64,000 nt of DNA from Eublepharis macularius (lineage: Eukaryota > Chordata > Lepidosauria > Squamata > Eublepharidae). The first letter of the stretch is position 1; each line of letters opens with the position of its first letter. Under the pieces are notes generated by a model, which saw nothing but the letters and a program-made list of their open reading frames with translations, was not told the DNA's origin and did not search any database. The translations under genes and the position numbers were made by a program. Where the stretch lies: contig NC_072797.1 of the NCBI RefSeq assembly GCF_028583425.1, positions 21,300,001 through 21,364,000 on the forward strand, read 5' to 3'. Below, in pieces: positions 27,601 through 34,956 of this stretch.

Positions 27601-30600
27601 CAGAGAAAGACTCTAAACAGCCAACCTGCCAGTATTAGAGCATTAGAACAAAATATGGGAGACCCACATTTAAATCCAAGGTCAGCCACCATGAAAACTA
27701 CTTACGTAACTATGGGCCAGTCACTCTGCCTAATCTATTCTCAAAGGGTTGTTGTGAAGATAAATGGAGGACAAATGAATGCTACTGTGAATGAGCTCCT
27801 CCCAGGAAAGGCAGGATAAACAACGTACTAAGTTCTCTAACTCACTGCAATGCAAATTAACCAGAGATGTAGTCAACATTAACAACTGTGCCCCAGTAAC
27901 CTGTACTGTGAAAGTAACTCATTCATCTTTATAGTCTCTACTCTGGGGGGGGGGGGGATGCAATTCCCTACAATTACAGCACTTAAATTTGTCTTCTAAA
28001 AATAAATGCACTCAGTCACAACACCACTTTTCTACCATAGTAAAGGTTTGCCAAAAGATAAAAGATTTTATAATTGCGCAAGTGTCTGGAAAACAACTAA
28101 ACATTCACCAGGTATTAACCACAGCTATTGCTAATCAGGATTCCATGCTAATTTTGAAACCAAGCTTGTTTCTAATTGTAGTTACTCATGAGAACTGTTT
28201 TTCACCCTGCTGAAGAACAGAGGTGAAGGTGGAAGAATCTGAGGGGCAGGAAACAAACCGGCAGCCCATCCCCCAGTCATTAATGCATATTCCTGGGCAA
28301 GCCACATTACATCTGTATCAGAACAGGAAGCGCCTCCAAACTAACCAAATGGATTAAGCAGCAATCGAGTAGACAGAATAAAGTTTCAAGCACTTAGAAA
28401 TGCAAGTTCTAACTGGATTGAGAGCACTTAAGCAACAGTACCATTTAAAGCAGCATGCAATTCAGTGTAGATATTAAGTTTGCAGAAGGGCTCCATGGCA
28501 AAATAGACCAGGGAAAACTGGGTCCAAATCTGCTTTGCCACGAAGCTCACTCTGCTACCATGTGCCAGTTACCATCTCAGCCAAATCAACCAAAAGGGGA
28601 TGGAAGAGAAGAAATAATACGTGCCACACTGAGCTCCTTGGGAGAAGGGTGATAGAATGAATAAAGACCCAGAAATAATCTTGGAGTATACAGAGCCACC
28701 TTTATACTTCAGTGTTTTGTATTTCCAGGGCTAGCAGCAGTAGAGTCCAATATACAGGCATTCTAAGCAAAAGCTGCTTGACAGCATTCTGGTTTTCGAA
28801 GTCCTTCCTTGCCCTCACTCAGTGAACTACCATGGAAATTTCCCCACATTATTTACAGAGCTATGCCAGTAACTTCACGATAACCCACATATGCTCTAAC
28901 TGCAGGATAAACTTTGTCCAAGTTCACACTGAGGGCGTCTGACAACCAAGGACAGCCTGACATCTACCATAATATTACATCGAAGTGTAGACTTCCATGT
29001 TATATTTTAATCCAACAAATCTGCAAACTAGAGTTAATTACTATTGAAAGTAGACATAGGAAGGTACTTATAAGCAACTGTAATTTTTAGATATTCATGC
29101 GTTATTTCAAACTCTTCAATCAGTCAAAACCAGAACGAAACTAAAAACAAGAATAACCAGTATGGAGCTGGCCTGAAGGGCAAGTTCAAGTATCAGCTTA
29201 CATTTCTTTAGCAAGTACACTTCAATAAAGTAAATATTGTTATGTCCTTACGTGTTGTATAGATAAACACAAGCACTATATAAATGGAGGTTCTTTGAGG
29301 TCTTAAATACAATTAGACTCAGCAGTTGTATTGATATTGGCTATAAATTCAAGAACTACCTGGCTTCTGAAAAGCCATGGTGTGACAATTTCAGATAGAC
29401 ATAGTAAAATAATCAGAAAAGCTATCAGTGAAGGTTCCATCAGTGTCAGACTACCACATTTGGAGAATAGCAATTAAATCCAAACACCACGCCTGGCCCA
29501 CTGCTTATCAGCTAGGCTGGGCATCAATATTGAACTCCTCTTGAACCCTGCCCTAACCAAAAACTTTGTGTGCCGCACTACACATTTACTTCCCACCCTG
29601 GGCAAGTTTATTATTTTGAAGTATTTTACTTTATCCTAATTACGGTGGTGGGAAGGGGGGGCACAAAAGGTAGTCCTGGCTGGTCAACTGCCCGCCTTTA
29701 TTGGTGAGCAGGTTGTAGTAGTTAATGCTAACCTACCTCCCAGTCCTTAACTTCCTGATTATACTCTGCCATCCTGTTATTACTCCATGTGATGACCTTC
29801 GTAACAAATTCACTATTCTCAGTAAAGCCATTTTATTTGTGCTGCCTACATTACTCCCATCCTAGAAACCTTGGCCATTTCCACACACGTTGAATAATGT
29901 ACTTTCAATGCACTTTAGCAATCCTTTGGAAGTGGATTTTTTGTTCCACACATGGAAAAGCAGTTCCAAATGTTCACTAAAAAGTATTGAAAGTGGATTA
30001 TATCCAATGTGTGTGGAAGCAGCCCTTAACTGCCCCAAACCACTACATGAACCTCTTGCTTTCCACTGTCCCAGTTCCTGACTTTATCTTTCTTTGGTCT
30101 GTGCTATTCAACAGCCAATGTTGTATACCAGTATGATCTGCCAATTGCTACCAAATGAACTCCAGTTTTTTTTATTTTCTCTTCCTTCAGCTAAGCCCCA
30201 GCCCTATAAATCTATCCCTCTGTTCATGAAACCATTCCTTTGCTCATTTTTATCATGGGTCACATTCAGATGCAAATACGTTAAAATAAATGCCTAGCTC
30301 AACTCTTCTTGCTACATCCACACTCAGTGAACTAATTGCCACCTTCTCAAGTCTGTACTATTGAAAGCCTTGCTCATCATACCGAAGTTAAAGACCTATT
30401 ACAAATACGCATAAGAGGAAGGAAGCAATCCCAAGTTATCTCTTTAGCGGATACTACTACTACCACCACTACCCCCCCATTTGATTTATATACTGCCCTT
30501 CAGGATGACTTAACACCTACTGACAGCAGTTTACAAATTATGTTATTATCCCCACAACAAAATACCCTGTGAGGTGGGTGGGGCTGAGAGAGCTACTAGA

Positions 30601-33600
30601 AGCTGTGATTGACCCAAGGCGACCCAGTTGGCTTCAAGTGGAGGAGTGGGGAATCAAACCTGGTTCTCCAGATTCCCACGCTCTTCATCACTACACCAAA
30701 CTGGCTATTTGCCAAATACACTAAACTTGCAAAATACACCAAAATAAGCCTATGTGAAGTAATGAATCCCTTGGAGTATGCTCCTGTGGAAAGGCATGAA
30801 CTAATCTGTACATTCCTCATTTTTCCAAAAGAAAAAAAGTTTTTGAAGTGAAAAGCTGTCAGGCAAGGTTTTTAATATAGATTTAGATACTCTTTGTATT
30901 CCCTGAATATCTACAGTATTAATTACGATTCCTGTTTACTAGAGATATGCACAACTCTTGCCTCTTTCAGGTGGTTCTTTCTGCAGTTGTAATTAGATTG
31001 TCAGGCTAGGATCTGGGACACTCAGGTTTGAATTCATGAAAGCTCAGTGGGTGATCTCTTGGGCCAGTCACTTTCTCTCAGCCTAACCTGCCTCCTGGTG
31101 TTCAGGATAAAACGGAGGCAAGAATGATGTTAAAAGCCACACTGAGTCTCCCCTGGGAAGAAAAGTAGGGTACAAATATTTAAAGTAATGAAAGAAATCA
31201 GTCTGTGTTGGTAAATATACACCAAACCAAGAAGGAAGCTAGCTCGTGAAATGGAGCATCTTGTTCTTGTTTCATAATGTGCACATCTTTTATGTACTCT
31301 AAGTCTATGGAGTTCTGAATCAGAAGCTACTGATCTTTCAAAAATAAGAAAAATGTTCAAAAATAACTTTTCATCACATTAAACCCATGTCACTTCTTTT
31401 ATCATACTTACTATGTAGAATGATACATAACTAAATAGATCGACATTCAACTTTAGAACATTCAATATACAAGCGATAGAAAGTTGGTTGATGTAAAGGG
31501 ATTGTTGCTTATGGCGTATATAACAACAGTAGGAGCTACTATGCAAAAGACTTTGTAGTAAGGAAAAAGTTACTAACCATACTTAAATAATGTTTCTATA
31601 TTTAACTCTTTACTTACTATTTTTCTAACTGGCGCAACCTTATCTGCACAATTTTTGACACTGCATTTTAAAAGATTGTTTAAATTTATTAATTACAAAC
31701 AGTTCAATTATGTTAATGTAAGTTTGTTAGTATATCCAGGTTTGAATTCTCACTCTGACATGGAAGTTGGCTAGGTGACTTTGAACCAGTCACATACTTT
31801 TAGCTTAACCTACCTCGCAGGGCTATTGTGAGGATAAAATAAGAGGAGTGGAGAATTATACAAGGGTCCCGATTCAGGAGAAAGAATGGGGTATAAATCA
31901 AGTAAATAAAGTTACAGTGCATTTAAGTAGTATTTTGATAAGACTGTGTTGTGCACATTTATTCCAATGATCCTTCCCACCGTGGCTTCAGAGTGTCCAG
32001 ATAACTAAAATCCCTCTTCATGCCATAATATACAGTGGTCATAGCCTTGGCTCCTCTAGATCTTCCCCACGCCCATCCTTCTCATGATCCACTGCTGTTA
32101 GGCAATCCCTCCCTCGCAACTCTGTGCTCCTCATGTGCCTCTAGCCATTACTCCCCCCCCCCAGCAGATACCTTACTAGCTTCCTGCTATTGCCCACAGC
32201 AACCTTTGCCTCCTGCAAAGACCGTTCTGCCTAGCCATGAAGGTAGGAGTAGCTAACTAGAAGCTTGATTAGCTGTGTGGCTGAAACCTGTAATCTCATC
32301 CAGGCGCCCCATGCATTTCTAGTAAAAATTTTTAATCAAGCCACAATGATGAGTTTGCTTATTGTTTCTGTTTGCAAGTAAGAAAAGACTGGGACTGTGT
32401 GTGTCTGTGGGAGAATTACACATACCACTACACTTTTCTGGTACTCAAAATTACTTTACTGTGGCCTGCAGCCCACATCTCCCCAGAGAACTGTAGAACT
32501 GATAATAGTTTTAGTCTCTTGCAGGTTATGGTCTAGTACTCCCATCCTTCCTTTAACCAAAGCCTACTTATTTCAATCTTTATTTAAATATGCCTTTTAT
32601 TAAAGGAAAGAGAAAGTTATATAAGTAAAACTAGTTCCCAGAGCTCCACCCATAAAAAATTATGGAATATTTTAGTATGACCAAGGAACAAAACCCAGAA
32701 TGAGGTCACATAGATATAACTGAGCTTTATTCATAAAGGCTCAGGCAACAATTGGTAGGAAGAACTCCTATTGGTAGTGCACCATTTACTTTTCCTCACT
32801 GAAGCATTCATTTATACAGGAGTCCATTAAAGAGCGAACTTCAGGAACAAGTAGCACTGAGAGCATAATCCATTCCACACTCCTCCCTATGAGTTGTCTT
32901 GAACGAGATGAATGCTGTAGGGAGACACATGCATGTAAATGCCTACAATATATAAGCCACTCTATTGCGCATGTTGCTTGTTTCATAACAGCAGGTGTTT
33001 ATAATATAAAATGAACCTCAGAAGGTGTTCAGAGTAGTTTCCTCTACAATTAGACAACTGCAAACTATCGCCATAGGGAGAGAAAGACATTCTACAAGGG
33101 TAAATTGTGGCGTCTTCCACATGGCATTTAGTGTCCTTCACCTTATTCTACTTGGCAACAGTTAAGAGCAAACAATCATTCTTAGACTCCAAAGCCGATA
33201 GCTTAAAATGTTACACTTCACTTTACCATCTCACTCATACCTTAAGAGAATTATAATAATATAATAAGAACAACATTCAATTTATATACCACCCTTCAGG
33301 GCAACTTAATGTCCACTCAGAGCAATTTACAAAGTATGTTATCATTATCCCCACAACAATCACCCTGTGAGGTGGGTGGGGCTGAGAGAGCCCCTAGAAG
33401 CTGTGACTGGTCCAAGGTCACTCAGCTGGCTTCAAGTGGAGGAATGGGGAATAAAACCCGGTTCTCCAGATTAGAGTCTCGCACCCTTAACCACTACACT
33501 AAACTAGCTCAATTAGGGTTGTCATTTTTAAAGACAACATATTATATAGAAAGCATGGCCACTCAAGCACCTTAGTAGAGAAAAGCTATTAGAACATTAA

Positions 33601-34956
33601 GTTACTGCAACCCTGCGATTAGCTAGTCAATTGTTAACCCAAAGGAATCTGTGTCTCTCCTTTACCCCACCAGCAACTGCAATTTCCAAAGTGGGGATGA
33701 TAAGAAATAACTCCACTACTACCCTTTGACCTCACCAGTTCTTTCTACAGTACCCTTGCTGACCCTCACTGCTGCTTAATTATACCCTCTTCTGGCTTCT
33801 AAACATGTTAAAGAAACTGAAAAACTATATATAGCAAAGGGATATGGACAATACTTTATTATTATGCACCATATGTTGCTGTAAGTATAATCCTGCTGTG
33901 TAGCTTCTATGTTGCTTAATATATCAGTCTTACAATTGCTTATGCTCCATTTTAGCATTACTGTCCTAAAATTCTGCTGGTTTTAAAGCTGTGGAAATTT
34001 GCATTTATACACCCTATTACATGGTTTAACGAAACATCTTTGAAACAGACTATACTGACACCCACTGCTTAATCCACCCTGAGTCTCAGTAATAAAGGCA
34101 GACTATAACAACATAAAAAATAAAATACACAATGCACAAATTCATACAGCTCTGCCTTCACAGAAGATTCACGAGAAAGTCCCGATCAGCAACGACAGAG
34201 TTTATTAGCCACATCCTTCATTTTTTTTTTAAGAAAGAAAGTGAAGCTGAAAACAGCTTAGCACAACCTGGTGAAGTCAATAAAAACCCATGGAGATTAA
34301 GAGATCAATGAACACATCTTAATAAGAGCAGAATATATGAAGAAATATATTAAGAACGTTATGTTACAAATAAAAGTCCAGAAGCACCTATAAGACTAAC
34401 AAAATTTGTGGCAGGTATGAGCTTTCGAGTCACAGCTAACTTCTTCAGATATTAAGAATGCTATATTTTATTAAGAGCAAGATTCAAGTCCAGTTGCACT
34501 TTAGAGACCCACTAGATTACAAGGATATGAGCTTTGAGTTTCAAAAGCTCACCCCCTGGAAATCTTATAGGTCTCTGAAGGGCAACTGGACTCTAATCTT
34601 GCTCTTTTACTGCAGACCAACAGGGCTACCCATCTAAAACTAAGTTGTATTAAAAAAATACTATACCTTGTTAGCTGCTATTCACATAGCCTGTTTAAGT
34701 ATAGTTTTTTAATCTACAAAAAAGCAAAAGAAGGGGAGGGGGAGCAGCTACCTCCATCACCTCCGAGTTCCCAACTGGGGAAAAGGACCCAACCTGCCGG
34801 GGAGCCTCCACCAACAAGCCCCTTCCCCGCTCAGCTCCCCTTCTCCCCCCCCCGGCCCCTCCCTCGCGCCCACTTTCGCCTCACCTCAGGGCTGATGTAA
34901 GAGACGAAGGACGGCTTGGCTCCCTTAGCCCCCGCGCCGCCCCCCGCGCCCAGCAT
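1..34956 (-). CDS. MTMR12: MTMR12 (myotubularin-related protein 12), 5' part, 13 exons with introns
   Basis: MTMR12 (3-PAP) is a pseudophosphatase of the myotubularin family. The family is known to pair dead members with active MTM1/MTMR2-type 3-phosphatases and to control their location; that role is inferred here by homology. Thirteen coding exons (listed separately) join in phase to 438 codons without stops. They cover the N-terminal tail, the PH-GRAM domain (roughly residues 40-160) and most of the phosphatase-like domain. Recognisable segments include LICTNFKISFLG, CKDLRVF, RYTKEEEVKR, PYFVVP, IWCWSCH, WFSLLES, LEAQNTNVLL and GFQSLIQKEW. The catalytic CX5R loop found in active myotubularins is replaced around exon 13. 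I chose the MLGAGGG start by analogy with mammalian MTMR12, which begins MLGKG; an in-frame upstream ATG at 35121 is a real alternative. The remaining 3' exons lie left of position 1. ZFR lies upstream in the same orientation, as in human. I am very sure of the identity; exon edges rest on splice consensus and phase. Confidence 0.96.
646..818 (-). CDS. MTMR12: MTMR12 coding exon 13 (dead active-site loop)
   Basis: This 173-nt exon opens EENASDLCCVITSLVQ, exactly where active myotubularins carry HCSDGWDRT. The P-loop Cys and Arg are absent, so the product should be catalytically inactive. It continues MMDSYYRTKLGFQSLIQKEW and NRCNHLRQTEREE. The acceptor is CTGCAG and the donor GAG|GTAGGA, phase 0. 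This is the last coding exon in the window. Confidence 0.95.
1336..2090. mobile_element. hAT-type non-autonomous transposon, 755 bp, with intact TSD
   Basis: The terminal inverted repeats are TAGGGGTGTGCAC and GTGCACACCCCTA, and both are flanked by the same 8-bp target duplication GTCAGCAC (1328-1335 and 2091-2098). Eight-bp duplications are the hAT signature. The interior has no transposase frame. It carries repeated blocks ending in a pyrimidine-rich CTTCTACCCTTTAAGCTC motif in both orientations, and palindromes around ATTTGCAAAT. It lies in the MTMR12 intron after exon 12. Confidence 0.85.
2118..2312 (+). repeat. tRNA-derived SINE with L2-type tail (degraded)
   Basis: It shares an old tRNA-SINE pattern with copies at 25.3, 26.6, 27.6, 28.5, 31.0, 31.7 and 36.3 kb: a box B-like segment, a TGACCTTAGGGCAGTCA core, GGATAAAACAGGAAGGGAG, then an A-rich TAAATAAAA tail. 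The 5' half is diverged. Confidence 0.6.
3915..3990 (+). repeat. Fragment of the AGTCCAG fold-back repeat family
   Basis: It contains TTGGTCTGCAGCAGAAC followed by GAGTCCAGTGACACCTTAGA, the same order as in the copies at 11.7, 20.5, 34.5 and 44.0 kb. Only one arm remains. Confidence 0.55.
4215..4438. mobile_element. Palindromic MITE, 73-bp arms
   Basis: The arms at 4215-4287 and 4366-4438 are inverted copies (GAACTACAAGTGACAAAAGG at the outer end, GATGGGA-ATGTAGGCA inside) with few differences. A loop of about 80 bp separates them. No coding capacity. The superfamily is not certain because no clean target duplication is visible. Confidence 0.65.
4968..5105. repeat. AGTCCAG fold-back repeat copy
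   Basis: CCAACAAGATTTTCCGGGTG at the left mirrors ATCTTGTTGGTCTCTAAGC and TGGACTCTAATTTTG at the right, with GACTCTCGAAAGCTTATACTC between. It matches the palindromic copies at 34.5 and 44.0 kb. Confidence 0.6.
5860..6115 (+). repeat. G-rich low-complexity block with 13-G run
   Basis: This block has a G run at about 5869-5881 and several GGGGGGG and GGGTGGGGGTGGGGGG tracts in an otherwise AT-rich intron. G-quadruplex formation on the plus strand is plausible. I see no gene; the short frames here are compositional. Confidence 0.55.
6388..6458 (-). CDS. MTMR12: MTMR12 coding exon 12
   Basis: This 71-nt exon encodes RCLRKAVEVIDLLEAQNTNV then LLV plus one base. In active myotubularins the strand leading to the P-loop lies here. 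The acceptor is CTTACAG and the donor GTAG|GTAAGA. Confidence 0.94.
6676..6754 (-). CDS. MTMR12: MTMR12 coding exon 11
   Basis: This 79-nt exon encodes DNSADFWDTDVKWFSLLEST then NWQEIV plus two bases. The acceptor is AAACAG and the donor GTAAG|GTTAGT. An earlier GTAAGG is rejected because only this donor restores the RRCLRK codon in exon 12. Confidence 0.93.
7752..7876 (-). CDS. MTMR12: MTMR12 coding exon 10
   Basis: This 125-nt exon contains MYKTINKPPYEAMKIDELSS, PSLQDIQTAYTRF and KQLFLV plus one base. The acceptor is TGTTCAG and the donor TAG|GTAAGT. Confidence 0.94.
8703..9175. repeat. Degraded hAT-like MITE fragment (GGTAATACC-rich)
   Basis: It starts AAGGATGTGCAATTTGGG, resembling the AGGGGTGTGCA ends of the 1.3 and 62.8 kb elements. 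It repeats GGTAAAATT, TTACCGAA and GGTAATACC motifs and CCTTTCCTAAGGAACAGCA, which the 62.8 kb element also has. The right end is not clear. Confidence 0.5.
9453..9625 (-). mobile_element. L2-type LINE 3' tail
   Basis: The left edge is (TTTA/TTTG)n, then TCGCTGAGACTCAAAGCGGA and ATTAGTACAGTCAATTTCAA. The same block forms the 3' end of the longer element at 38.4 kb, so this is a 5'-truncated minus-strand copy. It ends about 60 bp from the donor of MTMR12 exon 9. Confidence 0.65.
9684..9790 (-). CDS. MTMR12: MTMR12 coding exon 9
   Basis: This 107-nt exon starts IWCWSCHTGAGLLKMSS and ends MQKIFLD plus GG. Active family members have PVWCW or RFPVVCWR near here. The acceptor is TTGCAG. The donor GATGG|GTCAGT is non-ideal but is the only one that keeps phase with exon 10. 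An L2-type LINE tail ends about 60 bp beyond this donor. Confidence 0.92.
10240..10850 (+). mobile_element. LTR-like element copy 1 with flanking leader
   Basis: It begins TGTAATGTTTTGC, has AATAAA at 10688-10693, and ends near TTCTACTACCTAGCA. The sequence after that (ACTAAGACAAGAGCCTCTGG) is also shared with the copy at 45.4 kb. The shared extent and TG...CA ends suggest an LTR plus leader. No target duplication was found and no gag or pol frames are present. Confidence 0.4.
11690..11850. repeat. AGTCCAG fold-back repeat copy
   Basis: It has GGATTTTCAGGGTATGAGG, TTTGACTCTTGAAAGCTTAT, CTAAAAATCCTG and TCCTGGACTCAAATTCTGCT, then CACTGCAGACCACAATGGCT. The order and inversion match the family seen at 20.5, 34.5 and 44.0 kb. 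Confidence 0.6.
12298..12373 (-). CDS. MTMR12: MTMR12 coding exon 8
   Basis: This 76-nt exon encodes LPPYFVVPMAVSEDSLLQYQ then GQGVP. LP-YFVVP is a family hallmark. The acceptor is TTTTTTTAG and the donor CCA|GTGAGT, phase 0. Confidence 0.94.
13092..13470. mobile_element. hAT-type MITE, 379 bp, with large hairpin and intact TSD
   Basis: Ends are CAGGGCTTTTTTTC and GAAAAAAAGCCCTG, flanked by an identical 8-bp duplication GTTAAGAC (13084-13091 and 13471-13478). Inside lies a hairpin with 66-bp arms (13263-13328 and 13355-13420) that differ at only 3 positions, with a 26-bp loop. There is no transposase frame. Perfect duplications and near-identical arms suggest a young insertion. Confidence 0.88.
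13591..13714 (-). CDS. MTMR12: MTMR12 coding exon 7
   Basis: This 124-nt exon contains NQTVMFDTIKDW, ELERTKGNLKFKAVSANEGY and RISK. The W, ELERTG-like and NEGY positions are conserved across myotubularins. The acceptor is AATAG and the donor AAAAA|GTAAGG. Confidence 0.95.
14548..14612 (+). repeat. Fragment of AGTCCAG fold-back repeat
   Basis: It contains GAGTCCAGTAGCACCTTTAA, GACTAACCAATTTTATTGTA and GCATAAG, one arm of the palindrome found complete at 44.06-44.22 kb. Confidence 0.65.
15438..15531 (-). CDS. MTMR12: MTMR12 coding exon 6
   Basis: This 94-nt exon starts IVSGIVHHTQTPKLFKRLFL and ends AAPKDM plus one base. It leads from the GRAM domain into the phosphatase-like domain. The acceptor is TCCTAG and the donor ATGG|GTAAGC. 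Confidence 0.93.
16693..16823 (-). CDS. MTMR12: MTMR12 coding exon 5 (PH-GRAM)
   Basis: This 131-nt exon encodes YDERRKPLHNQLRRYPEK, IIIYCKDLRVFHFC and RYTKEEEVKR. The last segment is characteristic of MTMR12. The acceptor is TTTTAG and the donor AGG|GTAATT, phase 0. Confidence 0.95.
17348..17420 (-). CDS. MTMR12: MTMR12 coding exon 4 (PH-GRAM)
   Basis: This 73-nt exon encodes EPLFKNKIIGENDITLQCVD followed by QLYG plus one base. The acceptor is TTTCAG and the donor GGAA|GTAAGC. The split codon with exon 5 reads Met, where mammals have Val. Confidence 0.93.
18392..18525 (-). CDS. MTMR12: MTMR12 coding exon 3 (PH-GRAM)
   Basis: This 134-nt exon runs from the second base of Gly in PGEVLLCEAN to ALED. 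It contains GKLICTNFKISFLG, the core strand of the myotubularin GRAM fold. The acceptor is CTATCAG and the donor GAT|GTAAGA. Confidence 0.95.
19865..19919 (-). CDS. MTMR12: MTMR12 coding exon 2
   Basis: This is a 55-nt exon encoding EVHLKEPVEKEVKPHFLP plus one base. The acceptor is TTCCAG and the donor CCAG|GTAATA. It is too short for an ORF scan; I found it by requiring the missing base of the LPGE codon at the start of exon 3. It begins the PH-GRAM region. Confidence 0.88.
20100..20500. other. GC-rich block in MTMR12 intron 1, unrecognised
   Basis: About 400 bp of clearly GC-rich sequence sits just upstream of exon 2. It contains an inverted pair TTTATCCTGGCACAAGTGCA / TGCGCCAGGATAAA near 20440-20472. 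An open minus-strand frame crosses it but ends in repeat sequence and resembles no protein I know. It could be a repeat, or a secondary regulatory island. Confidence 0.4.
20515..20735. mobile_element. AGTCCAG fold-back repeat, near complete
   Basis: Left arm: TTGAGTCCAGCAACACCTTA, AAGACCAACAACATTTCC, AGGGTATAAATTTCAAGC. Right arm: AAGGCTTATACTCTGGAAAC, TGTGTTGGTGTTTAAGGTGC, TACTCGACTTGAA. It ends in ACTTCAGACCACCATGACTA, the same flank as other copies. Confidence 0.65.
20950..21490 (-). mobile_element. L2-type LINE 3' region
   Basis: It starts TTTATTTATGTTATTTATAA and CGAAGACTCAAGGTGGATTA, and runs parallel to 38.45-38.95 kb through GTCTATGGTACC, TTGAGACCACTTCCTTATAG, CCTATATGAGTAAAAAGCC and CAGGGAAAGC. 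It is a 5'-truncated minus-strand copy without usable coding sequence. Confidence 0.6.
22148..22231. mobile_element. Mini palindromic MITE (GCAATCCCAAGC family)
   Basis: The ends GCAATCCCAAGCAGAGCTAC (22150-) and GTAACTGCGCTTGGGATTGC (-22229) are inverted copies. A central TCTACTGATTTCAATGGGCT lies between. Related copies: 27284-27360, 36545-36605, 36943-37035, 37195-37265 and 48868-48945. Confidence 0.65.
22693..22707 (+). repeat. Poly-G tract
   Basis: A homopolymer of about 14 G. Such runs are length-uncertain in assemblies and also occur near 5869, 27946, 35988, 46619 (G) and 46559 (C). Confidence 0.8.
23255..23788 (-). mobile_element. hAT-like MITE with internal ~185-bp tandem unit
   Basis: The right end GTGCACACCCCTA equals the terminal repeat of the 1.3 kb hAT element. 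The body holds two diverged units, each with GGGG-CACCTTCTTTG, CCC...GTCCAAT, GA-ACTTG and a CCCCCAGCC block. The same units occur inverted at 63.09-63.42 kb. The left terminus is not visible. Confidence 0.6.
25325..25525 (+). repeat. tRNA-derived SINE with L2-type tail
   Basis: Box B-like GGTTCAAATGCCC, then TACCTTGGGTCAGTTACA, GAGGATAAAATGGAGGGGAG, CTTTGGTTCCCTACTGGG and GGCAGGGTATGAATGAAATA. It is a full-length, moderately old copy. The tail ending resembles L2 3' ends (GGGTATAAATAAA). Confidence 0.7.
26628..26850 (+). repeat. tRNA-derived SINE with L2-type tail
   Basis: It contains GGTTCAAATCCCTACTCCAT, CATGGAAGCTTGCTGGGTGA, CCTTGGGCCAGTCCCAG, GTGAGGATGAAACGGGAAGT and GGACATAAATGAAGTTAAC. 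It is a clear member of the family. Confidence 0.72.
27615..27835 (+). repeat. tRNA-derived SINE with L2-type tail
   Basis: It contains TTTAAATCCAAGGTCAGCCA, ATGGGCCAGTCACTCTGCC, GTGAAGATAAATGGAGGAC and AGGAAAGGCAGGATAAACAA. More diverged than the 26.6 kb copy. Confidence 0.65.
28460..28675 (+). repeat. Old tRNA-derived SINE copy
   Basis: It contains ACTGGGTCCAAATCTGC, CATGTGCCAGTTACCATCTC, GGATGGAAGAGAAG and TTGGGAGAAGGGTGATAGAA. The order matches the family; identity is low. Confidence 0.5.
29873..30026. mobile_element. Palindromic MITE (GGCCATTTCCACACA ends)
   Basis: The left end GGCCATTTCCACACACGTTG mirrors CCAATGTGTGTGGAAGCAGC at the right. The inner segments GTACTTTCAATGCACTTTAG and AAAAAGTATTGAAAGTGGAT are also inverted. 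No target duplication is confidently seen. Confidence 0.6.
30474..30712 (-). repeat. Sauria-type tRNA SINE
   Basis: Read on the minus strand: AGCCAGTTTGGTGTAGTGAT (box A region), GGTTTGATTCCCCACTC (box B), CCTCACAGGGTATTTTG, and a 3' tail AGGGCAGTATATAAATCAAA of the Bov-B-like type known for Sauria SINEs. It is nearly full length. Confidence 0.85.
31000..31190 (+). repeat. tRNA-derived SINE with L2-type tail
   Basis: It contains CAGGTTTGAATTC, TTGGGCCAGTCACTTTCTCT, AGGATAAAACGGAGGCAAGA and AGTAGGGTACAAATATTTAA. Confidence 0.7.
31738..31912 (+). repeat. tRNA-derived SINE with L2-type tail
   Basis: It contains CAGGTTTGAATTCTCACTCT, ACCAGTCACATAC, CTACCTCGCAGGGCTATTGT, GAGGATAAAATAAGAGGAG and GGGGTATAAATCAAGTAAAT. 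Confidence 0.72.
33250..33512 (-). repeat. Sauria-type tRNA SINE, near full length
   Basis: Minus strand: GAGCTAGTTTAGTGTAGTGG, GAGAACCGGGTTTTATTCC, GTGAGGTGGGTGGGGCTGAG as its complement, TTGTAAATTGCTCTGAGTGG and GGTATATAAATTGAATGTTG. The tail ends in TTATTATATTATTATAA. It is flanked by ATAATA-type direct repeats. Confidence 0.85.
33865..34135 (+). mobile_element. L2-tailed short interspersed element (copy A)
   Basis: It aligns with the insert at 58.6-58.9 kb through TTGCTGTAAGTATAATCCTG, TCTGCTGGTTTTAAA, CTGAGTCTCAGTAATAAAGG and GACTATAACAACATAAAAAA. It shares its end with the 38.4 kb LINE, so it is a 3' piece of that LINE group. Confidence 0.6.
34372..34452 (+). repeat. AGTCCAG fold-back repeat fragment
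   Basis: It contains AAAGTCCAGAAGCACCTATA, AGACTAACAAAATTTGTGGC and ATGAGCTTTCGAGTCACAGC, then TTCTTCAGAT. One arm only. Confidence 0.6.
34478..34645. mobile_element. AGTCCAG fold-back repeat, full palindrome
   Basis: Left arm: TTCAAGTCCAGTTGCACTTT, AGAGACCCACTAGATTAC. Right arm: ATAGGTCTCTGAAGGGCAAC, TGGACTCTAATC. It is followed by ACTGCAGACCAACAGGGCTA, the conserved outer flank of this family. It ends just 90 bp before the CpG island. Confidence 0.68.
34885..34956 (-). CDS. MTMR12: MTMR12 coding exon 1
   Basis: This 72-nt coding segment is 24 codons, starting MLGAGGG and ending SFVSYISPE. The donor is GAG|GTGAGG, phase 0. It sits in the CpG island. The start ATG has G at -3 but C at +4, an adequate rather than strong context. 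The frame stays open upstream to an ATG at 35121. Confidence 0.93.

Larger units (their letters stand above)
19920..34884. other. MTMR12 intron 1 (about 15 kb)
   Basis: This is the largest intron in the window and holds most of the old plus-strand tRNA SINEs. Between the listed repeats (for example 23.9-25.3 and 32.0-33.2 kb) I see only unassigned AT-rich sequence. No alternative first exon could be supported. Confidence 0.6.
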
